Assembly (NCBI GenBank): GCA_026168455.1
Contig: CM047429.1
Location: 1,725,370 to 1,789,369 of the forward strand
Length of the DNA stretch: 64,000 bases
Direction: 5' to 3'
Origin: Theocolax elegans
Lineage: Eukaryota; Arthropoda; Insecta; Hymenoptera; Cerocephalidae
The notes below the pieces were generated by a model. The model made no database searches. It saw only the letters and a program-made list of their open reading frames with translations, and was not told the DNA's origin. Position numbers and translations under genes: made by a program. Below, piece after piece: positions 1 through 10,788 of this stretch. How positions within the stretch are numbered: position 1 is the first letter of the stretch; each line of letters starts with the position of its first letter.

Positions 1-945
1 AAGTTCGGAAGTCATCGTGCCGTGGCGACCGTCCGTAAAGCTCTGGCTCTCGGTGTGCTCGAGAGCCGCGTTCGTACCGCGTGCCTGCGCAGTACGTACT
101 CGTGCGCGGCACCTCGATCTCGCATCGCGCGAGCGAATCGAGTACCGCTGTATTCAGGCTGTAGCGGTGCAAGTCGGCTGTATGGTGGATGGTGACCTGG
201 TGCTGCTTACGTCTCGGAGATGCGGTCAACTCGACGACGACGTCGACTTCGGTGATTGATAGCTGCTCCGTCTACGGCTCCAGCTAAATACTTGGTCGTG
301 AGGTTTACGCAAGTATGCGTAATTGTATGCGTGCTTATCCAAGTGGTCGGCTGTACACGTTATGTGTGTACAGCAACCTAACCTCAATATGTCCTATGCT
401 GTTCCTTGTACAGCTGTAGTAATTATATACAGCTGTACATGTATTTCCTTATCTTTATCTTCTGCCTATTGCTGTTTATCCTCTTCCTTGTTCCTTACCC
501 TCTCAATGCATATTTGTTCTCATTAAGTATCTTGTTTACAGCTGTATTTTGGTTGGCGTTGGAGGTTCTCCTGCTTACTGCCTGGATACTGCCTCTTCGC
601 CTTGACTGCTGTCCTGTGAGGCTTCGGAGAGTCCTGGAGGCTTCCTGGTGATCGCCTCCCTTAGAATATCCTGCCTACAGTGTCAGACTCGAAGGAACCC
701 ACCTGATATTCTGAGCTCGCCCAAGGTCCTCATCGCCAGGGCCACATTAGTGTTTGTGTGCCGTGCTTGGGAAAGGGTTTTTATTGTGTGAGGGTAGCTA
801 GGATTTAGCTGATGTGCGGGTAGGTAGCTAGGGAAAAGTATATGGGTAGGTAGGTGTAGCCAGGGTCTCGTATAGCTTGTATGGGTAGGTAGGTGTTCGC
901 CAGGGGTTCGGTAGCTGTCATTTGACTTGTGCAAAACAACACTTC
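1..945 (-). repeat. LTR fragment (GypA-type LTR, inverted)
   Basis: The stretch matches, in reverse orientation, the 3' LTR of GypA at about 17300-18976. Shared landmarks are the GC-rich block at 20-260, the stretch with repeated 'ACAGCTGTA' around 405-545, the 'CCTGGATACTGCCT' region near 580, and the 'GGGTAGGTAGGTG' repeats at 800-900. The copy starts before the window and ends near 945, so the first ~190 bp of the LTR (the TG end) are missing. It lacks the 675-bp hairpin that interrupts the GypA copy, so it shows the uninterrupted LTR layout. Small open frames here are not genes; they mirror frames in the other copy. Confidence 0.7.
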
Positions 946-2840
946 CAACCTCGATAGAAGTATTTGTCAATTGCCTATAACTGTTTGCTCATTACTTAAT
1001 TTAACTGTGGTTAGAACATTAATCTAAGCACATCATTTATTGGAGATATTTATGAAGATTGTTGTGTAAAATTTAGTTTATTGATGTAGCAAGATATTAA
1101 AAGTTTTAACAATTTAAACTTAATTTGAAAAATAGACGCTATTCAATTCATAGGGTTTAATATTATGAGAATCTAATTAAGTTAAAATAATGATAAATAT
1201 GGTTTTATCAGGGATCACGGGTATAAAAACTATACAGAATGTATGGGTTAATTTGCTGGCAATGGAAATTGACTGGATAAAAAAAATTATTTGATGTATT
1301 TAACCTCCATAGAATTATACGGTAGATTTTGTTTGTCAGTTACCTATAACTGTTTCGCTCATTGTTTAATATAATAATGGAGATTGTATGGAAATATTTA
1401 GTTTATTGATATAATGAGCTATTCAAAACTCTAATAATGAAAACTTAACATTAAAAGAACATTATTAAATGCAGTGGGTATATATAATATTGTGAGAAAG
1501 TAAATAAATTAAAATAATTTAAAATATTTTAGCTTGTTATTCAAAATCACATTTTCAACTAAAATTTTTTTTGTGTTTTCTGAAAAATATTTTCAATCTA
1601 TACCTAAAATTGGGTACATTTTAAAATTTTGATTGGACCATTGAATTTTTCTACAATTTCTCGAAACATTGATGCACACTGTAACTAATGCATTATAAAA
1701 ACTACTTTTATGATTCTTTCTGACGGAATAGCTTAAACTAAAATACTTTTTCACAATTTTTAAGATTAATTTTTAATATTGGATTGTAATGGTAAGCTCA
1801 TCGATGTTAAGTAATGTTATTTTTATATTTTATATAATCAGCAAAGAAACGAAATTCAGCTGTTTATCCATTCGGTTAGCTATTTTTTAGTTGTAAACGG
1901 TTGAAAGGAACATAACATTTTTTTCACAGTGCCATATTTGTATTTTTGTAAACAAGATAAGAAAGTAATTATTATATTTGCTACTGATACTTTGAAGTAC
2001 ACTATTTTTCATGACGCGACATATTATAGATATATAATTCTAATAATATTAGTAGCTACAACTACATATGCAGAGGCGATAATGATTTAGACAGAATTTA
2101 GTACCTACTTTTATAAATATTATTTAATAATATGCCTTAATTTAAATATTTGATTAAGCATAAGCTAAGATGAGGTTACTACAAGTAGTATATAATAAGT
2201 TGATAAAGTGAAAGAAAATAGTGATAAAGGGGGCAAAGCAGATAGTAATACAATTCGTGTATATGAAAAAGGATATATACAAAGAATTTCTACGTGTATG
2301 GTTCTGCACACTAACCTGAGACAGAGGGAGAAGTTTTTATGTACTACGACTGACCTGTAGCAAAGAGCCATCATTGCAAATACTACGAAAACACCCCCTA
2401 CCACCGACATGAGCGTAATAACTAAATAAACCGTATTTGAGCCGTGGTAGTTCTCTGTGATTTCGTAAAATCGTAGTTAATTAAATGTTGACCATCCGAA
2501 TTATAATAGATTAAATTTGAATATCATGTATGTCGTACGGTGTTGTAAAATGATTGATTTCCGAACGTCCAACAGCATGCAGATAGATGAAGGTGTCAGT
2601 ATCAGACCGAAACATAAAAAACAATTAATTAATTAATATTAGTATCTGTAATTCTTAAGTTATTATTGATACACACACACACAGATATATATATATACAT
2701 ATATTCATACTGTTTTTAACAGTATGCATCCACATACAGATTATATTAAATATTACATAATAAATAAACAACACATTAAGTATCACATTCAATAAACACT
2801 ATCATAATTCGTAAAATTTAATTTTTATTTTGATATAAAT
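946..2840. other. AT-rich spacer with an old direct repeat
   Basis: No gene is visible. Two diverged direct copies of a block occur at about 965-1200 and 1334-1515. Both begin with 'CCTATAACTGTTT' and 'GCTCATT' and later share 'AAATTTAGTTTATTGAT'. The rest is AT-rich. A CA/TA dinucleotide run lies at 2670-2704, followed by a small palindrome (CATACTGTT / AACAGTATG) at about 2706-2726. Confidence 0.55.
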
Positions 2841-3419
2841 TGTAACGGCATGGTTTATGGAAAACGTAAGGCCCAGGTCGGGCCTCGATTATTCCGGGTT
2901 ATCTACCAAGGTAAGGAAGTGCCATAATGCGGCCGAGAATCGCTACTTGCATACACACAAACATGTCAGTTGACTTTCAGATCGTGTATTGGGTCTTATA
3001 CGGTATTTGATGGAAGGAACAATAAGCCAAATAATGAATCGAATATATCATTTAGTTGGCGACATAGACATCTCGCCAAGTTAATTTATTAAATAAGCAA
3101 TCAATAAATAATAAGTGACCAATAGTACAGTGATAATAATTGGGGGGACTCCTACCATCAATGGCCTCCGAGTTCAAAGGAAAAGAAATGATCAAAGGCG
3201 GTTTACGATCAATCGTTTAAAATTTAGAGGACGTCACTTAGGGTGACTAAAATTAGTGATCCGATGTATTTAGACATTAATGTTGTGAAAATAGAAACTC
3301 ATTTTGAATTGAAAAATCCCCGTCTTCTAAAGGTTAATCAGCTAGTAATGTATTTCGTGCTGACGTAAAATCTACCTAACTCACGAATATCGTTGCTACG
3401 CAATGTGGCGCCCGCGACC
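2841..3419 (+). repeat. possible solo LTR plus primer-binding-site-like sequence
   Basis: The block starts TGTAACGG, the same start as the GypE LTR. It is less AT-rich than its flanks, has AATAAATAATAA poly(A)-like signals near 3099, and ends ...GCA at 3402. A TGGCGCCCGCGACC sequence starts at 3406, where a primer-binding site would sit. No gag or pol follows; a LINE fragment begins about 170 bp later. The other LTR was not found, so this could be a solo LTR plus a short internal remnant, or a chance arrangement. Confidence 0.3.
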
Positions 3420-3573
3420 CACCGAGATATGTAACCGCGCGCAATATTGATGCACGAAAGGGAAGAGAGAAAAAATTCCTGACTTAAATCGTATCAGGTA
3501 ATAGTAGAGGTGTCAATGGAAGACGCAAATCCAATATAGTGCACCACGTACTGATATATGTACGAGTCCTTGC

Positions 3574-4503
3574 TTGGACTCACGCGAAAACAGGCGGGAA
3601 CGGCTCCGCAAACTGCTTCTGTCTCTCTTTTTAAGATATGAAAACGAGTTTAAGTCATTGAGCATGTGCTTGTCGCATACTCTTGAATGGTCGAAGCACA
3701 TTCTATCAATATCACAACGGGTACATGGAGTTTTATACTCGCTCCGTTTCTATAAGCATGCGCTTCATTGTAAATTAATAAAGAATTTGGTAGAAGCTTT
3801 AATTATGCTTCACTTTGATTATGCTTGTGCGGTCTACCATGAGGTTGATCAAATCAGGAATATTAAGCTTCAGCGTTTATTTAATGCCTGTATGCGATTC
3901 GTCTGGGTCTATCTTCCTAAGAGAGAACATGTTACGCCGTTTATGTTGGGTCTGAAATGGCTGTCCGTTGAGTCCAGGCACTTACTTATGATTGGTTCAC
4001 TAGCTTTCACTATCATTGCTAATAATTCACCTAGATATCGCACTGATCACTTCATCTTTCCTAGCAACATTGCATCTGGCTCACTTTCGTAACGAAGCTT
4101 TCAACAGATCCTTTCTCATCTTTGTCTCGCGTATCATTAATCAACTTCCATTTACCTCATTTGATTATTCTTCCTTTAATTCATTTAAACAGTCATTAAC
4201 CAATCATTTGTTTGAGTTCGACCAGGCAGCCTGGATGACCAGAGTCCAGCGCGAGGGTATCATAAATCGATCCATCCCTGACCTAATTGTGTCACCATGC
4301 TGACGCTGCGTATTTTTCCTGTATTATGTTCATCATTGTTGTGCTTTATTGTAAAATGGTGGCAGCTAATGCTGCTCATTCATTAGATTTAGTGTAATTT
4401 TATTTCATTCTTTATTTCTTTATTCTCTTTTGGTTTTCTTTTAATTTAATAATTTATTGATACTCCACATCAAAATAATCGCATCAAACTCACACATTTG
4501 CTA
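3574..4503 (+). pseudogene. LINE-A: C-terminal end of a non-LTR retrotransposon RT ORF plus 3' UTR (left part)
   Basis: The frame at about 3574-4092, continuing in another frame to 4303, encodes the thumb and C-terminal region of a Jockey/CR1-like LINE polymerase. Recognisable parts are 'SQRVHGVLYSLRF', an 'LQRLFNACMRFV' segment and 'REHVTPFMLGLKWLSVESR', typical of the region after the RT palm in this superfamily. The palm motifs are absent, so the copy is 5'-truncated. At least one frameshift lies near 4080. Sequence from 4304 to 4503 is 3' UTR, which resumes at 7093 on the other side of the inserted Tc1 element. LINE-B downstream is a close relative. The clade assignment is uncertain. Confidence 0.7.
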
Positions 4504-5012
4504 CACTCCGCATCAAAATAATCGCAACAAGATTTTTCACAGAAAAATTGCCATTTCTTAAATGCTTGTAGCTCGGTCAATTTTCATCGTATTGAGATAA
4601 TTTTTTTTGTTTTGTAGGGAATTATGTGCACTTTGAGGAAAAAAATAATGCCTAATAGCTGCGAGATAATGCCACATTGCTATGTCTTAATCAGGCCTAC
4701 CAACTTCTTTTTCTTAAACAACACAATAGTTTGCACGTTTACCTGGATTACCAAAATTTTTTTTTCAAAAAACAACAAATACCACCTTAAAGTAGACTTT
4801 TTAACGAGAAGTTAAAGAAAAAAGACGACCCTCCACGATTTTTTTGACCGATTTATGCCATTTTAAATATCTTCCTATGTATTAGTCAAATACCGCCAAC
4901 ATAAGCATTACCCGATGTGTACCGCGAAGAGTTTGTTGGTCGGACTTACGCATCATTGTGGCCCTGAAAAGGGCCGATTGTGTGAACCGTTTCTTACATT
5001 GGGGACCCCGCG
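4504..5012 (+). repeat. left terminal inverted repeat of Tc1 element
   Basis: It pairs with 6584-7092 in reverse complement over 509 bp, from CACTCCGCATC to the GGGGACCCCGCG inner edge. Differences are scattered point changes and homopolymer lengths. Arms this long are unusual compared with the ~30-bp ends of many mariners, but long-TIR Tc1 families are known. Confidence 0.9.
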
Positions 5013-5065
5013 ACACGTCACTTCCGCAATATTTTTTGACTCCAAACCCTATACGCCTGAGGCCT

Positions 5066-6049
5066 TTAATACCGTGTATTGCAACCTCGGTGATGAATTA
5101 CCTCTGTTAAACGTTCTTGCATATTAATGCATGCCCTTATTGAATTTTGAGGTATCTCGTGCCAAATTTGATTAAGAATTCTTTCAAGTTTTTGGAGGTT
5201 AGCAGGAGGTCTCTCTAGGTTACGTAATCGCCTACCCATCATGTCCCATACATGCTCTATAGAATTGAGTTCAAGGCTATTAGCAGGATCAGGCAATACC
5301 TCTACGTTGTTTTCTCCCAAGTACGCACGAGTTATCCTTGCAGTATGAGGGCGTGCATTATCCTGCATCAAGATGAAATTACGGCCCTTTTGCCGACGCA
5401 TTGGAACTACGTGAGGGCGTAAAATTTCGTTTATGTAACATGCCGCTGTTATTCCGGGAGGTGGGATAATCACTAAGTTTGATCGATGGTTCATTGATAT
5501 TCCATCCCATACCATAACGGATCCTCCACCAAACGCTCAAGTTGGATCAACATGATTTGATGTAAAACGTTCTCGTCTACGACGCCAAATCCGGATCCTA
5601 GCATCGTTTCCGTAAAGACACAATCGAGATTCATCTGTAACAAACACATGTCTCCACTCTCTAGGTGTCCAATGTCGATAATTACGGGCATAATTTAGAC
5701 TAGCTCGTCGGTGAAATACTTCTAAATTAGGCACTCTAGCACGAATTCGTGATCTCAAATGGCTTTCGTGAAGGCGTCTCCTTATTGTGTGATCGCTAAT
5801 TCGTCTGCCTGGTAAAGCATTATTCCCACATTGTCGCGCAAATTGCCTTGGATTGCGTAGGGCCTCATTAACAATGTTACGACCTTGGCCAGGCGTCCGG
5901 CGATAAGAACCTGTTTCTTCATACCGACTAAAAACACGTGACACCGTTGAGCGATGAATCCCCATTCTTCTCGATATATTGCTTTGACTCAGTCCAGCTT
6001 CTAGCAGGGCAACAATTTGAGCAGATTGAATTTTAGTAAGCCGAGGCAT
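5066..6049 (-). pseudogene. Tc1-like DD34E transposase with one premature stop
   Basis: A 327-residue transposase reads on the minus strand from ATG at 6049 to the stop at 5066; Tc1 transposases are usually ~340 aa. The N-terminal third has paired helix-turn-helix features ('SQSNISRRMGIHRSTVSRVF', then an RRTPGQGR linker and a second HTH with 'ISDHTIRRRLHE'). The catalytic core shows 'VTDESR', 'QDNARPHTA' and 'NSIEHVWD', with 34 residues between the second Asp and the Glu, i.e. DD34E. One in-frame TGA at 5539-5537 splits the protein just before 'AFGGGSVMVW'. No indel is needed, since the frame is the same on both sides. The usual W-P-A-x-S-P-D-L segment has become 'DPANSLELNS', so further decay is possible. 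Confidence 0.9.
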
Positions 6050-6431
6050 TTTGATTAAGAATATGTTATTGTAATTTTTAGTTGCTATGTACTCTGTATA
6101 GCAAAATTAATGCTGAATAAGCTTTCGCCTAAACTTTTGACCAATATCCCGGCGTAAATTTTTGCTTTATTTTTTAATTGATTTGTTGGTAGAGTTTATA
6201 ATTTTACCGAAAGTATGGAAATGCATTGTAAATGTACCGAAAATGTAGAGTGTAATTTTAAATAAAGTTACACTTTTCATGGGCTGATTAAAAAAAAATA
6301 ACGAATAGCAATGTGGTTTCTTTGTTTATGAGGTTTTAAGATAGCTCTCGGGGCACGAATTTGTTTTAAATGTAACCTGATAATTTAGTAGTAGTTGCTA
6401 TTAGGATTCATGCTATTCTGAAAGAACACAT

Positions 6432-6577
6432 GATCCCTACAAAACAAAACAAAATTATCTTAATACAATGAAAATTGATTAAATTAGAAGCATTTGAAAC
6501 ATGGCCATTTTTCGAATGCTTGTAATTCGATCAATTTTCATCGCATTGAGATAATTTTTTTTTGTTTTATAGGGGAT
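6432..6577. repeat. internal palindrome related to the Tc1 TIR
   Basis: Upstream of the transposase start, two head-to-head copies of a ~70-bp segment form an imperfect hairpin. One arm contains 'ACAATGAAAATTGATT', the other 'CGATCAATTTTCATCGC'. Both resemble the TIR stretch 'GGTCAATTTTCATCG' at about 4575 and its right-arm counterpart near 7010. This looks like a fold-back duplication of sub-terminal sequence inside the element. Confidence 0.6.
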
Positions 6578-6583
6578 TCAGAC

Positions 6584-7092
6584 CGCGGGGTCCCTAATGT
6601 AAGAAAAGGTTCACACAATCGGCCCTTTTCAGGGCCACAATGATGCGTAAGTCCGACCAACAAACTCTTCGCGGTACGCATCGGGTAATGCTTATGTTGG
6701 CGGTATTTGACTAAAACATAGGAAGATCTTTAAAATGGCATAACTCGGTCAAAAAAATCGAGAAGGGTCGACTTTTTTCTTTAAATTTTCGTTAAAAAGT
6801 CTACTTTAAGGTGGTATTTGTTGTTTTTTGAAAAAAAAATTTTGGTAATCCAGGTAAACGTGCAAACTATTGTGTTGTTTAAGAAAAAGAAGTTGGTAGG
6901 CCTGATTAAGACATAGCAATGTGGCATTATCTCGCAGCTATTAGGCATTATTTTTTTCCTCAAAGTGCACATAATTCCCTACAAAACAAAAAAAATTATC
7001 TCAATACGATGAAAATTGACCGAGCTACAAGCATTTAAGAAATGGCAATTTTTCTGTGAAAAATCTTGTTGCGATAATTTTGATGGGAAGTG
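6584..7092 (-). repeat. right terminal inverted repeat of Tc1 element
   Basis: Reverse complement of 4504-5012. It ends ...GATGGGAAGTG at 7092 next to a TA target duplication at 7093-7094. Confidence 0.9.
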
Positions 7093-7326
7093 TATTATTT
7101 AAATTGTTAAATTAATTGAGCTGCATTTGTTTGTTAGATTTTATTAAAATTGTTAAAATTGTTAATTATTATGTTATTACTTTGGCATTTTTTCATCTTT
7201 TACATACATTATATTTTATTTTATTATTTTATTTTATTGTAATATATCTATATGAATTGTATTTTTGTAGGGTGCTCGGGGTATTTACCTGCAGTAATCA
7301 ATAAAGTTTTCAATCAATCAATCAAT
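7093..7326 (+). mobile_element. LINE-A 3' UTR and tail (right part)
   Basis: AT-rich 3' UTR resumes after the Tc1 insertion. It ends in 'GTATTTACCTGCAG', an AATAAAG-like signal and an (ATCA)n tail at about 7311-7326. The same short-repeat tail ends LINE-B at 9379-9406, which supports one LINE family. Such microsatellite tails, rather than poly(A), are known for CR1/L2-type and some other LINEs. Confidence 0.65.
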
Positions 7327-7359
7327 CTCTCTCTCTACCTATCTCTCTCTATCTTTGCC

Positions 7360-9406
7360 TTAAGCAAAATATTAAAGCTCGCAACATGGCATATAAAAGA
7401 TACTTGGCCAGTGGTCTGAGCTCGGACTATCAGACTTATAAAGATCTTCGTAATTTTGTTAGAAATGACATGACTCCAGTAAATTTTTGCATTTTAATAA
7501 CAAAATAAAATCGGCCTCTAACTCGTCAGGTCTGTGGAAGGAGCTCAGGAACATGGGTCTCGCACATCTCGTAACATTTTTTCACTCGATCAGCTCAACA
7601 TCCATTATGCTTCTATTTCATATTCAGCCTTTCCTTTCACATACACTCAACTTTACACAACTCACTCATCTCACACAAAGTCCTGTCTACTATATCCAGG
7701 GCCACCTCCAAAGCTACAGGCCACGATGGAATTTCTATTCCAATAGTAAAACTTATAGCTGCTCAAATAGCACCCCATCTAGCTGAATTATTTAATTTGT
7801 CTCTCTCAACTGGATCCTTTCCAGAGCCTTGGACTAAGTCTGACACTAGGCCCACATTGCAAAGGTCTATGAAGTCTCCAAAATTTTAGAAAAGTTAGTT
7901 CATGAACAACTCACAAAGTATCTTAATAGTAATAATTTAATTATTGAGAGACAGGTAGGTTTCTGCCGGGGGCATAGTACTCAGACGGCTCTGATTGGTG
8001 CCTTAGATGATATTAGCAGAGTCATAGACAAATGCATGATCACCATTCTCATTATGTTTGATTTTTCAAAAGCGTTCGATTCGGTGCCACATAATTTATT
8101 ACTTCGTAAATTACGCTCTTTGGGTTGTTCCAATACGGTTATCACCTGGTTCTACCATTACCTAGTAAACCGCACTCAAGCAGTAGTGGATGAACTGGGG
8201 GCAGGCTCGGCCTGGCTTGACACGTCTAGGGGGGTTCCACAGGGCAGTGTTCTGGGCCCACTGTTATTTTCTATTTTTATTATCGACCTTTCGCGTGTTT
8301 TAAGACATTCAGACTACATGATTTTCGCGGATGACATCCAGATCTATCACTCGTTTCATCCAGCCGATCTCGCTCAGGGCGTACAGAAAATTTCGGAAGA
8401 TGCAAATGCGGTGGATAACTGGGCGAGGTCGAATGGATTAAATTTGAACGTGAAAAAGACGAAGGTGATAATCTTGGGCAGTCAGGCCTATATTTCGCGC
8501 ATTGACTTGTATACTACCCCGAAGGTTGCAATAGGGAATAATTTCCTGGACTATGAGTCTGAAGTCAAATCACTGGGCCTCTGGATTACACCTACCCTGG
8601 ACTGATCTTATCAGGTCGCGTCTGTGTCACAGCGAGTTCATGGAGTTCTTCACTCCTTAAGATTTTCCAAACGAGCGCTCTCACGTCGGAACAGAAAGAG
8701 TCTTGCCGAGGCTCTGATTTTCGCTACTTGTGCTTATAACATCATTTCGCATAAATCCCCTTCATACATTTCCCGTCACTTCATTCTTCGCGACGCTTTA
8801 TTTTCCATCCCGTTCTTCCTCACGCCACCCACCCTTGTCCCTTTTTTATCTTCCTCCTAGAACTGAAGCCCTAAATAATTTCTTCATAATTTTTGCCTCT
8901 CGCTTCATCAATCACTTCCCTTTCACCAATTTTAACCCTCTCCTCTTTGGTTCCTTTTAATCATCCCTTTCACCATATCTCTCTAAGCTCGATCGACAGG
9001 CTTGGGAGGTGAGGATTAGAAATGAGGGAATTATCTGCCCTCCCTTGCCGGATTTCTGAGCGTTTAATTAATAGATAATAAATTTGTATTTTGCTCCGAT
9101 TGTATCTTACTTTATTCTATTTTCTTTGCGTTTAAATTGTTTTTTAGTTTAGTATTTATTTTATATTCTTATTATTTTGGGCGCTGCATTATGCATTATA
9201 TTGTTATTTTATCTTTATTTTGTTATTTTTATTATTTATTTGTTATTTTTCGTTGTTTATTTTATTATCTTTTGTACATAACTTTTGATTATTGTTTATT
9301 TTTGTAAATTTTTGAATTTATGCGCTGATTTTTTCGCTATGTGCATACGGGGCTTTACCCCATTTTACCCAATATACTTAATCAATCAATCAATCAATCA
9401 ATCAAT
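7360..9406 (+). mobile_element. LINE-B: 5'-truncated, decayed non-LTR retrotransposon
   Basis: The body holds the endonuclease-RT linker region ('LSSDYQTYKDLRN', then 'NNKIKSASNSSGLWKELRN'), RT fingers and palm, part of the C-terminal region, a 3' UTR and an (ATCA)n tail at 9379-9406. The endonuclease domain is missing. It begins within about 35 bp of the LINE-A tail, so it inserted at or next to that microsatellite, or the two lie in tandem. The clade is Jockey/CR1-like by motif, not fixed. Confidence 0.75.
7440..9058 (+). pseudogene. LINE-B reverse transcriptase pseudogene
   Basis: The longest intact piece is 8036-8605 (189 codons). It contains RT palm motifs 'FDFSKAFDSVPH' (motif A), 'GVPQGSVLGPLLF' (motif B) and 'FADD' at about 8324-8335 (motif C, the YADD/FADD box), then 'ADNxGL'-like 'ARSNGLNLNVKKTK'. 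Upstream the fingers segment 'SKATGHDGISIPIVK' is readable around 7700-7780 in shifted frames. Downstream of the TGA at about 8603, 'SQRVHGVLHSLRF' matches LINE-A, but roughly 75 residues between 'LAEALIF' and 'IISHKSPSYI' are deleted. Multiple frameshifts make it non-functional. Confidence 0.85.
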
Positions 9407-9770
9407 ATCTCTCTGGTGTTAATATGGACTTCCTCATCGCCCTTCCATCCTTCTCTGTGCGGATTGGAAGAAATTGTTGGATCATCTGGAGGAATTCGTA
9501 TTCACACACACACAACAACTGGGTCGGGTTCCGATAAAATACGGAGAGAACGTGTACCTGCATATCGCGTCGCATTTATCTGAAAACTACCGATCTGCAC
9601 ATGACACTACTCTTGTTTGCGCGCGCGCAGTATGGACTTTTCTTATTCGCATTTCTTACCTGATAGATATCTAGTTTACCGTAATCTTCTTATTAATTAA
9701 AAAATATCTTTAATGCCAAATGAGTTACCACCACATAATTAATGTTAGAAAAGGAGCTATTGTTATGTTA
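9407..9770. other. unassigned short region
   Basis: A moderately GC-rich stretch at 9432-9674 holds an open frame of ~66-80 codons in two frames, with no motif that I recognise. It contains short CA and CG dinucleotide runs (about 9503-9516 and 9618-9631). It could be an exon relic or a retroelement fragment. The last ~90 bp are AT-rich. Confidence 0.3.
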
Positions 9771-10776
9771 TGTAACGGTCACGCTGGGGATTAGGGCGTG
9801 GCGTCAATGGCGAAGTAAACAATTATATTAAATAAAATATTATTTTTTATGAATATTATCAATGATGTTTTGGGTGCCAGCCGTGTAGGATTGCGGCGAA
9901 TTTATATACGATGCTCGCTGCATGCGAGCTGCGACGACTTGCTGCGCCAGGGGAGGGGAGGGGAGGAATAAAGGAAGCACACTTATGAGTTGGAGAGATC
10001 GCGGAATAACCGGTGCAGGCGTGCACCCACCTTATTGGAGCGGAGATCGTCTCCTGGAGATTGCTGCTCTGCGTTCAATTGCTCTCGCACACACACTCAA
10101 CTAAGATCGATAGAGATCAGTCACTAGTTGTTGCCTCGTTGACGTCCCGATGAAATCTCTCAAGCTCGGGCTCGTTCGCTGCTTCCCACGGAGAGGACGG
10201 TATTCTTGGTGATGCTCTCTACCAGGTAAGCCTTTATGATCGTTCCTTTGGTGTTAACTTATCGGCAGACAGGACGGCCGTTACTCGACTCTTCTCTCTC
10301 ACTCGCTCTCACGGTGGCCGCTCAGCTGGTGCGTGTCGGGACACTTACTGCTGCTCTTCTTGGAGGCTGCGTTGCTGCGGGGATTTCTGGCTGCTTCCTG
10401 GGTAATTATCTAGCTTTCGAGGGAGTGCTGCGTGTTCAATATGAGTTATTAATTGAGCATTATGGTAATGTTATGATTACCATAACCTCACTTCTATCCT
10501 CTCCTTGCATGCAGTTGTCAGTTACTGTGTGCAACTACATGCTTTCTTGTCTCCTCCTAATTGGGATTATTATTGATTATTTAATGTGTTAGAGCTTCCT
10601 GGAGTCCTTGTTGCTCGGCCTGGCACCCTGGGCCATCGTAATCAGGGAAAGTATTGGGAATTTAGGGAGCTTAGGGTTAGGTTAGGCAGGTGTAGAGATG
10701 TGAGGTAGGTAGGATAGCTTATATTGGGACTCGCTTACTTATTAATATTGACAGCAGTATGAAATACCTTGTCACA
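9771..10776 (-). repeat. minus-strand LTR (TG...CA, 1006 bp)
   Basis: Read on the minus strand, the block starts TGTGACAAGG at 10776 and ends CCGTTACA at 9771. It is preceded by a purine run (10777-10788), the expected layout of a 3' LTR. The terminal ~35 bp resemble the end of the GypA LTR (19385-19417): both have CGTTACA and a 'CCCTGATCCCCAG'-like block. Both also carry CCTACCTACC-type repeats early in the LTR and a 'GGC(G/A)CCAGCC'-type stretch. It is therefore a relative of the GypA LTR. The open frames inside are not genes. Confidence 0.6.
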
Positions 10777-10788
10777 CTCCTCCCCACC
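10777..10788 (-). other. polypurine tract of the minus-strand LTR element
   Basis: GGTGGGGAGGAG on the minus strand lies directly upstream of the LTR start TGTGAC. Plus-strand priming tracts of the same style (GGGAGGGAGG, GGGAGGGGGG) precede the other LTRs in this window. Confidence 0.55.

Larger units (their letters stand above)
4504..7092 (-). mobile_element. Tc1/mariner-superfamily transposon with 509-bp terminal inverted repeats
   Basis: This is a complete DNA transposon inserted in the LINE-A 3' UTR. TA dinucleotides flank it at 4502-4503 and 7093-7094, the hallmark of Tc1/mariner integration. The termini read CACTCCGCATC at the left and GATGGGAAGTG at the right. The inverted arms run 4504-5012 and 6584-7092, equal in length and highly similar. 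The transposase lies between them on the minus strand. The tip of the left arm is echoed outside the element at about 4464-4487 by a direct copy of 'CATCAAAATAATCGCA'. One nonsense codon suggests the element was active until fairly recently. Confidence 0.9.

Noticed and set aside
4624..4815. 63-codon frame, with an inverted twin at 6781-6972
   Set aside because: It lies in the Tc1 terminal inverted repeats, so it is non-coding.
10665..10695. TTAGGG-TTAGG-TTAGG stretch, like the insect telomere repeat
   Set aside because: Only two or three imperfect units inside an LTR. Not an array.
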